Positions 18,245 through 24,695 of a DNA stretch of 64,000 nt are shown piece by piece. The number at the start of each line of letters is the position of its first letter. Position 1 is the stretch's first letter. The DNA lies in NCBI GenBank assembly GCA_905479995.1, contig CAJQON010000017.1, positions 85,652 to 149,651 on the forward strand, given 5' to 3'. Below the pieces are notes generated by a model. It was not told the origin of the DNA, searched no databases, and saw only the letters and a program-made list of their open reading frames with translations. The position numbers and the translations under genes are program-made. This DNA comes from an uncultured Flavobacteriales bacterium (GTDB taxonomy: Bacteria > Bacteroidota > Bacteroidia > Flavobacteriales_E > Vicingaceae).

Positions 18245-19027
18245 CTAAACCTTAATTTTTTCCAACGAAGTGTTAAAATCTGTTTTCATTTTAGCAATTT
18301 GAGAAATAAGATCTCTGTTTTTTTCAGCGGCATTACCAACTATAATAATGTCGGCACCAGACATGTAAATTTCTTTGGCTGCTTCAGGAGTTCTAATTCC
18401 TCCACCAATAATTAAAGGCCCATTTAAGTTTTTTCTTGTCTTATTAATCATTTCGGTAGAAATGCATTTTTTAGCACCGCTTCCACCATCTATATACGTT
18501 AATTTTAAGCCCAAATACTCTCCAGCTAGTGCTGTTGTAGCTGCAATATCAGCATTGTTGTGAGGAATAGGATTAGTGTCGCTTACATAAATTGCGGTAG
18601 TTTGTGTGCCGCAATCCACTAATAAATATCCAGTAGGAATAACTTCTAAGTTAGATTTTTGTAGTGTTGGTACTGCAGCAACATGATGTCCAATCAATAA
18701 TTCAGGGTTTCTACCAGAAATGACTGAAAGAAACAAAATGGCATCAGCATATTTTGAGATTTGATCAGGACTACCAGGAAATATAATAACCGGTTTGGTC
18801 GTATTTCCTTTTATTAATCGACAAGTTTGGTTAAAGTCTCCTTTGGTAATAATGCTACCACCTACAAAGAAAAAATCTACATCAGCAGCATTGCATACTT
18901 GAATGGTTTGGATTAATTCGCCAACATTTTGTTTGTCAGGATCAATTAATACACCAAACATTTTGATGCCGTTGTTGCTGTTGTTTAAAATTTTATGGTA
19001 AACCTGATTGTCTTGCATGGAATACAA
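18245..19027 (-). CDS. Geranylgeranylglyceryl phosphate synthase family protein (PcrB/GGGPS group II)
   Basis: A TIM-barrel prenyltransferase of the family that joins a polyprenyl diphosphate to glycerol-1-phosphate, the first step of archaeal-type ether lipids. It has 260 residues; an ATG three codons in (MQDN) is an equally possible start. Motifs include FGVLIDPDK (substrate-binding Asp), FVGGSIITKG, TYIDGGSGAKK and GPLIIGGGIRTPEAA, the last binding phosphate. Members in Bacteroidota form the group II bacterial enzymes; the cellular use of the product is poorly known. It lies nine bases after the phosphopantetheinyl transferase gene on the same strand. Confidence 0.9.
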   Translation of the reverse strand: MYSMQDNQVYHKILNNSNNGIKMFGVLIDPDKQNVGELIQTIQVCNAADVDFFFVGGSIITKGDFNQTCRLIKGNTTKPVIIFPGSPDQISKYADAILFLSVISGRNPELLIGHHVAAVPTLQKSNLEVIPTGYLLVDCGTQTTAIYVSDTNPIPHNNADIAATTALAGEYLGLKLTYIDGGSGAKKCISTEMINKTRKNLNGPLIIGGGIRTPEAAKEIYMSGADIIIVGNAAEKNRDLISQIAKMKTDFNTSLEKIKV

Positions 19028-19036
19028 ACTTAAGGA

Positions 19037-19648
19037 TTACAAGGTGTAAACAAGTGTGTAATCATCAATTTTTTCCCAATTCATGGCTATTTTTTTTTCG
19101 AAAGATGGCATTTTGATTGTTCCTTTAAACTCATCTGATTGCAAGGAGAAGTCTTCAATGAACAAATGTTCGATAAATAAAACTTCTTTTTTTCCATAGT
19201 ACTTATATAGTGCCTCTTTTGCTCCCCAATAAATGGTTAATTCTTCGGTTGTTTGAAGGTTTTGGAGATCAGTTGCATTTAAAAACTTGTGTTTAATTCG
19301 ATCTACCTTAGTGGCTATTTTTTCTATGTCTACTCCGCAATTTTCGGTTTTATTTAAAACTATAGCTACATAATTGCCAGAATGCGATATGGAAATGTTC
19401 CAGCCGTTACTTAAAAAGGGTTTTCCTAAATGATCGTAACTAATTGTTGTTTTTGTAAAAAAATGATTTACCAATAAGCGTGTTGAGACCCACTGTTTAG
19501 TTCGGTTCTCATTTTTAACTCGAGGAATTTTGGAAAGGTCAATCTTAGCATTTTTAGCCGTTGTTATTAGCATTTCTTTTGTTTCGGTAATGTTCCAAAC
19601 GCCTAAGAAATTAGTTTCGCTTATTTTTTTATGTTGATATACAGGCAT
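19037..19648 (-). CDS. 4'-phosphopantetheinyl transferase superfamily protein
   Basis: Transfers phosphopantetheine from CoA to a serine of carrier proteins. The 203-residue length fits the Sfp/HetI-like group. Diagnostic elements are SISHSGNYVAIVL, the magnesium-binding GVDIEKI and the downstream WGAKEALYKYYGKKEV, which carries the conserved W-x-x-KEA motif. The carrier protein it serves could be the fatty-acid ACP, since no polyketide or peptide synthetase genes are near. It is first in a two-gene run with the GGGP synthase. Confidence 0.9.
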   Translation of the reverse strand: MPVYQHKKISETNFLGVWNITETKEMLITTAKNAKIDLSKIPRVKNENRTKQWVSTRLLVNHFFTKTTISYDHLGKPFLSNGWNISISHSGNYVAIVLNKTENCGVDIEKIATKVDRIKHKFLNATDLQNLQTTEELTIYWGAKEALYKYYGKKEVLFIEHLFIEDFSLQSDEFKGTIKMPSFEKKIAMNWEKIDDYTLVYTL

Positions 19649-19655
19649 TAATAAA

Positions 19656-19682
19656 TTTGTATTGGGTTATTGCTTAAATTTG
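19656..19682 (+). promoter_or_regulatory. Candidate promoter of ahcY
   Basis: TAAATTTG at 19675-19682 matches the Bacteroidota -7 consensus, and TTTG at 19656-19659 could be the -33 element. The spacing of 15 bases is shorter than the usual 19, which lowers confidence. Confidence 0.45.
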
Positions 19683-19713
19683 TAGTCCTTAAAATTATAA
19701 AAACTATAACGAA

Positions 19714-21027
19714 ATGAGTACAGAAGTGGAAAAATTACCTTATAAAGTTAAAGACATGTCCCTAGCAGAATGGGGAAGAAAAGAAATAACTATTGCTGAG
19801 GCAGAAATGCCAGGTTTAATGAGCTTAAGAAAAGAGTTTGGAGATTCTAAACCTTTAGCTGGAGCTAGAATTGCTGGTTGTTTACACATGACTATTCAAA
19901 CAGCTGTTTTAATAGAAACATTAACTGCACTTGGTGCAGAGGTTACTTGGTCGTCTTGTAATATATTTTCAACTCAAGATCAGGCTGCTGCTGCAATTGC
20001 TGCAACGGGAGTTCCTGTTTATGCTTGGAAAGGATTAAGCGATGAAGAATTTGATTGGTGTATTGATCAGACAATTAAAGGGTTTGAAGGTGGAAAACCT
20101 TTAAATATGATACTAGATGATGGTGGAGATTTAACGAACATGGTTTTCGATAAATATCCTGAATTATGTGCTGATATTAAAGGATTGTCTGAAGAAACGA
20201 CTACTGGAGTTCACAGATTATACGATAGAATGAAGAATGGAACTTTAGTAATGCCTGCAATCAATGTAAATGATTCAGTTACTAAATCTAAGTTTGATAA
20301 CAAATACGGATGTAAAGAATCTTTAGTAGATGCTATTAGAAGAGCTACTGATGTAATGATGGCTGGAAAAGTTGCTGTTGTTGCTGGGTATGGCGATGTT
20401 GGAAAAGGTTCTGCTGCATCTTTGCAAGGAGCTGGAGCAAGAGTAATTGTTACTGAAATTGATCCAATTTGTGCTTTACAAGCTGCAATGGATGGTTTTG
20501 AAGTAAAGAAAATGGATGATGCTTGTAAAGAAGCAAACATTATTGTTACTACAACTGGTAACTTTAATATTATCCAAGGAAAGCATTTTGAATCAATGAA
20601 AGATCAAACGATTGTTTGTAACATTGGACACTTTGATAATGAAATTGACATGGCTTGGTTAAATGGTAAGTATGGTAATACTAAAGATACGATTAAGCCA
20701 CAAGTTGATCAATACAACATTAACGGAAACGTAATTTTTGTATTGGCCGAAGGTAGATTGGTAAACTTAGGTTGTGCAACTGGACATCCTTCTTTTGTAA
20801 TGAGTAACTCATTTACAAACCAAACTTTAGCTCAATTAGAGTTGTGGAATAACACTGATGCTTACAAAAATGAAGTGTACATGTTACCAAAACATTTAGA
20901 TGAAAAAGTAGCAAGATTACACTTGTCTAAAATTGGTGTTGAATTAGAAACATTAACACAAGAACAAGCTGATTATATTGATGTGAAAGTTGAAGGACCT
21001 TACAAAGTAGATCACTACAGATACTAG
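19714..21027 (+). CDS. ahcY: Adenosylhomocysteinase
   Basis: Hydrolyses S-adenosylhomocysteine to adenosine and homocysteine, relieving product inhibition of methyltransferases. The 437 residues include [17 protein letters not shown] near the N-terminus, [10 protein letters not shown], and the NAD-binding [20 protein letters not shown]. The C-terminus ends KVDHYRY, the usual family ending. It is monocistronic, with a strong terminator just after the stop. No SAH or SAM riboswitch is evident in the 65-base upstream gap. Confidence 0.98.
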   Translation: MSTEVEKLPYKVKDMSLAEWGRKEITIAEAEMPGLMSLRKEFGDSKPLAGARIAGCLHMTIQTAVLIETLTALGAEVTWSSCNIFSTQDQAAAAIAATGVPVYAWKGLSDEEFDWCIDQTIKGFEGGKPLNMILDDGGDLTNMVFDKYPELCADIKGLSEETTTGVHRLYDRMKNGTLVMPAINVNDSVTKSKFDNKYGCKESLVDAIRRATDVMMAGKVAVVAGYGDVGKGSAASLQGAGARVIVTEIDPICALQAAMDGFEVKKMDDACKEANIIVTTTGNFNIIQGKHFESMKDQTIVCNIGHFDNEIDMAWLNGKYGNTKDTIKPQVDQYNINGNVIFVLAEGRLVNLGCATGHPSFVMSNSFTNQTLAQLELWNNTDAYKNEVYMLPKHLDEKVARLHLSKIGVELETLTQEQADYIDVKVEGPYKVDHYRY

Positions 21028-21047
21028 AAAGTAATTTTTTAGATATG

Positions 21048-21078
21048 AAAAAGCCCCAACTTAAGTTGGGGCTTTTTT
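21048..21078. terminator. Bidirectional terminator between ahcY and a convergent gene
   Basis: AAGCCCCAACTT pairs perfectly with AAGTTGGGGCTT with almost no loop, flanked by an A-run and a T-run. The right edge touches the stop codon of the convergent membrane-protein gene, so it can serve both strands. Confidence 0.9.
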
Positions 21079-21716
21079 TATTGTCTTAACTCTTCCATAT
21101 CTTTAAGGAGCTCATCAAGTTTTTTCATGATGCCACCATAAACAGCTTTAAGGTCGAGTCGGTATAAAGGTTTTGAAAAAATAGTAACTATGATTAGTAG
21201 TACAATTACCGAAGATAACCACACTATAGGTAAACCATGAAATAGGAGTGTATCTGGATTGTTCATTATTTTATGCAGGGCTTGTTGTCCATCTTCGGTT
21301 TCTAAAAAGCCAATAACCATAAAACTGAAATACAAAGGGTAGAATACCTGATAGAACTGGCCAAGTTTTGTGATAAATCCTTTTAAATAATTGTCAAAAC
21401 TTTTTAGGTAAGCATAGCTGCTCGCGCTCCAGTCTATTTTATCAATTAATTTCATGTTCTTTCTTGATATAATAGTAAGTGTCCCTAGAAGTATGCACAT
21501 TCCAGTTCCAGCGAAATAAGCTCCCATAGAAACCCCAATCATTAGATGTGCCAGTGCCAAGCCATAAATATAAAAGTGATTGTACTTGAACATTCTTTTA
21601 AACTTATCTATAATGTGAATAGATTTTTGATTGTAAAGATTGTTAAGACGAGGTACAACTAGGTCTTCTTGTCCTATAAATCCTGATTTCCATATTGTTT
21701 CAATTGATTTTTCCAT
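21078..21716 (-). CDS. Membrane protein paired with an ECF sigma factor, possible anti-sigma factor
   Basis: A 212-residue protein with an N-terminal soluble part of about 45 residues, hydrophobic segments near 48-85, 120-138 and 158-178, and a charged C-terminal tail (KKLDELLKDMEELRQ) that could be a short coiled coil. Its start overlaps the sigma-factor gene by 17 bases, the usual arrangement for an anti-sigma partner. The N-terminal part lacks the HxxxCxxC zinc motif of the ZAS family. I do not recognise a named family; the role rests on gene position and topology. Confidence 0.65.
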   Translation of the reverse strand: MEKSIETIWKSGFIGQEDLVVPRLNNLYNQKSIHIIDKFKRMFKYNHFYIYGLALAHLMIGVSMGAYFAGTGMCILLGTLTIISRKNMKLIDKIDWSASSYAYLKSFDNYLKGFITKLGQFYQVFYPLYFSFMVIGFLETEDGQQALHKIMNNPDTLLFHGLPIVWLSSVIVLLIIVTIFSKPLYRLDLKAVYGGIMKKLDELLKDMEELRQ

Positions 21717-22188
21717 CTAATAATTTTTTTAAGCGTTCTTTAATTCGTTTAATTCTAACCCCAATGTTGTTGGGGTTGGTACCAATAATGTTAGCAATTT
21801 CTTCGTATGTTTTTTCTTCTAAATAAAGTAAGATAACAGCTCTGTCAATTTCAGTAAGTTGTTTAATTGCAACATATAGTTGGTTAATGGATTCGTCTTC
21901 GAATACCTTACTTTCTTCACTTAATTCAGGTTGTTGGATTTCAGACTTTAATTTTTCTGAGGTTTTACTTTTTTTCAAAAGAGTTAAGCATACGTTTAAA
22001 CTTAATCTATAGATCCAGGTCGACCATTCTGATTCTTGATTAAAGTTTTCTTTACTTTTCCATATTTGGAGGCAAACCTCCTGATAATAATCTTCAAAAT
22101 CTTCTTGAGAGTTGGTATAGGCTCTGCAGATTTTGACAATTATACCAGCATATGGTAAAATTTGAGCGTTATAGAAATCGATACTCAT
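21700..22188 (-). CDS. RNA polymerase sigma factor, sigma-70 family (ECF type)
   Basis: A 162-residue protein with only sigma regions 2 and 4. Region 2 has EDFEDYYQEVCLQIWKSKE and WSTWIYRLSLNVC; region 4 has RAVILLYLEEKTYEEIANII followed by the helix-turn-helix NNIGVRIKRIKERL. ECF factors redirect RNA polymerase to stress or surface-related genes. A membrane protein gene overlaps its 3' end, and a Rieske-fold lipoprotein gene lies 60 bases upstream on the same strand, which could be part of the same operon. The signal sensed is unknown. Confidence 0.92.
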   Translation of the reverse strand: MSIDFYNAQILPYAGIIVKICRAYTNSQEDFEDYYQEVCLQIWKSKENFNQESEWSTWIYRLSLNVCLTLLKKSKTSEKLKSEIQQPELSEESKVFEDESINQLYVAIKQLTEIDRAVILLYLEEKTYEEIANIIGTNPNNIGVRIKRIKERLKKLLDGKIN

Positions 22189-22248
22189 TATTCTTTTTTT
22201 CTTAGTTAGTGTCTTGGGTAGATGGTTTATTACACCCTAAAGAAAAAA

Positions 22249-22671
22249 TTAATTAAAAATGTGTAAAACACTACCATCAAATGAAGTTTGGTACTGCTTA
22301 AGAGGAAGGTTTGCTGGGTTTTTAGTTACAGAGCCATCAACAATTAAAAAGTTGGAGCCGCAACAATCGTCTACCGCTGTAATGTTACTGGCATCAACAG
22401 ATACAACTGCACACGAGTTTGTTGGTGTGTAAGTGCAATGCCTGTCGTAAACTTTAAAAGCATCATTGGATGCTCGATATAAAATAAGGCCTCTAGATCC
22501 TCCATTTAAATACATCCATCCTCCAGGCACAGATACTTTAATGTAAGCAGGATTACTCATGTTAATGTAGTAATTAACAGAAACCAACGGAATGTTGGAG
22601 TTCTCATCTTTATTACAACTAAGAAAAAGAAGTAACGGGAGTAAAAATATAGGGAACCAAATTTTATGCAT
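22249..22671 (-). CDS. Rieske-fold lipoprotein with degenerate cluster ligands
   Basis: A 140-residue lipoprotein: hydrophobic N-terminus and lipobox LFLSC (Cys19). The pattern YDRHCTY ... VDDCCGSNFLIVDGSV resembles the two cluster-binding loops of Rieske domains (CxH ... CxxHGSxF), with the following NPANLPLKQY stretch also Rieske-like. The histidine positions hold Tyr81 and Cys104 here, and the second-loop Cys is Asp101, so a normal [2Fe-2S] cluster is unlikely. Cys79, Cys87, Cys103 and Cys104 could form disulfides or another metal site. It sits upstream of the sigma factor gene on the same strand. Confidence 0.7.
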   Translation of the reverse strand: MHKIWFPIFLLPLLLFLSCNKDENSNIPLVSVNYYINMSNPAYIKVSVPGGWMYLNGGSRGLILYRASNDAFKVYDRHCTYTPTNSCAVVSVDASNITAVDDCCGSNFLIVDGSVTKNPANLPLKQYQTSFDGSVLHIFN

Positions 22672-22728
22672 GCTCTTAAATTCAGTATAAAATTAGTAAA
22701 TTCGATTTATTAAATAGGAATAACGTCA

Positions 22729-23022
22729 ATGAAAGGGATTAAGTATATCATACCGCTACTATTAATTGTTTGCTCACTGAGTGTTTTTGGACAAGAATCA
22801 AAACAATTAAAGAATCGAAAAAAAATGCTCGCAAAGCAGGAAGTTTCTAAAGAGAAGGCAAAGGAAAAAGCCATAGAAGACGGTAAAAAGCGGCACAGAA
22901 ATATTCAGACAAAAGCTGTAAAGAAAAGAATGAAAAAACAGCAAAAAAAGTCCACAGCACTTAACAGAAAAAGGTCTGGGAAAAAGAAATCTTTTTTTGC
23001 TCGAATTTTTGGAGGGAAGTAA
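22729..23022 (+). CDS. Small very basic exported protein
   Basis: A 97-residue protein with a signal peptide (MKGIKYIIPLLLIVCSLSVFG, then Q). The mature part of about 75 residues is extremely rich in lysine and arginine and ends KKKSFFARIFGGK. No cysteine, catalytic motif or known family is recognised. Its TAA is directly followed by the ATG of the first response-regulator gene with no gap, so the two are co-transcribed. A role as a DNA-, polyanion- or envelope-binding protein is possible but not shown. Confidence 0.65.
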   Translation: MKGIKYIIPLLLIVCSLSVFGQESKQLKNRKKMLAKQEVSKEKAKEKAIEDGKKRHRNIQTKAVKKRMKKQQKKSTALNRKRSGKKKSFFARIFGGK

Positions 23023-23802
23023 ATGACCAAAATAAGGGCGATAATTGTTGATGATGAATTACTTGCAAGAGAGAATCTTGCGTTGCTTTTAAATGAATTT
23101 TGTCCAGAGGTAGAAATTGTAGGGAAGGGAGAGAATGTTGAGCAAGCCAGGCAATTGATTGCTGAAAAAAAACCCGAAGCTGTTTTTTTAGATATAAGAA
23201 TGCCAAGTGGAGAGGAAGGCTTGGAATTATTAGAGGATGTTAAAACCAATAATTTTCAGATCGTATTTGTAACAGCTTTTAAAGATTATGCTGTTAAAGC
23301 GTTTAATGTAAACTCTATTCACTACATTTTAAAACCTATTGATATAGAAGACTTAAAAGATGCAGTAGAAAAATTAATCTCTTACAAAACGCTTTTTTCG
23401 CAAGATTCAACCAACATTGAAATGTACCTAGAGTCCATTAAAAATTTTTCGGAAAACATTCATTATCAAACCGAATCTAATAAGATTACTATAGCGCATA
23501 GTAAGGGTATTAAAATTATTGATGATAATGATATCTTATTTTTAGAAGGAGATGGAAATTGTACTAATATTCATTTTAAGGATGGGTCTACATTTTTTGA
23601 TACCCGAACACTTCGAGTTTATGACGAAATTTTAAATGGAGATAAATTTTACCGTATCCATAAAAAATACATTATTAACTTAATTCACCTTACCGATTAT
23701 TTGAGCGATGACGGTTATTATGCTAAAATGCAATCGGGAGAGCTGTTGCCTGTTGCTCGAGCTCGAGTATCTGAGTTTATCAAAACTATAAAATCATTAT
23801 AG
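23023..23802 (+). CDS. LytTR-family response regulator (first of two)
   Basis: Transcription regulator of 259 residues. The receiver domain (about 1-125) has the acidic pair D10-D11, the phosphorylation site Asp57 in AVFLDIRMPSG, the T in FVTAFKDYAVK and the K-P switch in ILKPIDIED. The LytTR DNA-binding domain covers about 150-259 (ILFLEGDGNCTNIHF, FYRIHKKYIINL, PVARARVSEF). It abuts the preceding basic-protein gene. It is a close paralogue of the next gene, sharing ILKPIDIEDL/YIEKPIDIEDL. Confidence 0.93.
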   Translation: MTKIRAIIVDDELLARENLALLLNEFCPEVEIVGKGENVEQARQLIAEKKPEAVFLDIRMPSGEEGLELLEDVKTNNFQIVFVTAFKDYAVKAFNVNSIHYILKPIDIEDLKDAVEKLISYKTLFSQDSTNIEMYLESIKNFSENIHYQTESNKITIAHSKGIKIIDDNDILFLEGDGNCTNIHFKDGSTFFDTRTLRVYDEILNGDKFYRIHKKYIINLIHLTDYLSDDGYYAKMQSGELLPVARARVSEFIKTIKSL

Positions 23803-23927
23803 TTTTGTGCGGGTTAGTTGCTAAGAACTACCGTTTAATAGCTCAGACCTACGAGTGAGTATTTTTACGGAACATTACCAATGCATTTTCGTAAATTTAA
23901 ATCGCACACTAACTAAAACTAATTCTT

Positions 23928-24686
23928 ATGACTATTAATACCTTAATTATTGACGATGAAGAAAATGCTAGAAGTAATCTTAAATTAATATTAGAAGAGT
24001 ATTGTCCTTCTATAAATGTTGTTGCAGAAGCAGGGTCTGCTGATGATGCAAGACAATTAATAGCTGAAGAAGAACCAGATTTATTGTTTTTAGATATTAA
24101 TATGCCCAATGAGGATGGATTTGAATTGTTAGATTCATTAGAGAATAAAAACTTTTCAGTAATATTTATTACCGCCCACAATCAGTTTGCCATAAAAGCT
24201 TTAAAAGCTGGAGCAATTGATTATATTGAAAAACCAATTGACATAGAAGATTTACAAGCTGCTGTAAAAAAGGTAAAAGTTAAGGATGGTGGTGATGGAA
24301 ATGTTGATTATAATATGATTCGAAATATTATTAATGAACATAAAAATGACGATAAATCTGATATTATTGCAGTTCCGACATTGAGTGGTTATGAGATAAT
24401 AAAAATTGAAGATATTATTCATTTGGTTGCAGATGAGAGTTACACTAAGATATTTTTAACCAATGGGAAAAAATGTACGAGTAGTATGACTATTGCTAAG
24501 TATGAAAAGGTATTAAACGATAATGTATTTTATCGAGTACATAAATCGCATATTATTAATACACGTCACCATTTAAAAGAGTTTAACCGACATGATGGCA
24601 ATATGGCTATTATGGATAACGGGGAAGCTATTCCTGTAGCAAGAAGAAAACTTTCAGGATTTATTAATAAGATAAAAACGTTTTAA
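23928..24686 (+). CDS. LytTR-family response regulator (second of two)
   Basis: A 252-residue regulator with the same two-domain layout: receiver domain with D9-D10, phosphorylation site Asp56 (LLFLDINMPNEDGFELL) and IEKPIDIEDLQ; LytTR domain with IIHLVADESYTKIF, FYRVHKSHIIN and PVARRKLSGF. It lies nine bases ahead of the histidine-kinase gene, so this pair is the likely cognate set. A gap of 125 bases separates it from the first regulator, enough for its own promoter. Confidence 0.94.
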   Translation: MTINTLIIDDEENARSNLKLILEEYCPSINVVAEAGSADDARQLIAEEEPDLLFLDINMPNEDGFELLDSLENKNFSVIFITAHNQFAIKALKAGAIDYIEKPIDIEDLQAAVKKVKVKDGGDGNVDYNMIRNIINEHKNDDKSDIIAVPTLSGYEIIKIEDIIHLVADESYTKIFLTNGKKCTSSMTIAKYEKVLNDNVFYRVHKSHIINTRHHLKEFNRHDGNMAIMDNGEAIPVARRKLSGFINKIKTF

Positions 24687-24695
24687 GGAATATTA

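Noticed and set aside
19649..19713. SAH or SAM riboswitch before ahcY
   Set aside because: The gap of 65 bases is too short and holds only a promoter-like sequence.
23803..23927. LytTR binding site upstream of the second regulator (ACCGTTTAA near 23829)
   Set aside because: Only one half-site with a mismatch is seen, without a properly spaced second copy.
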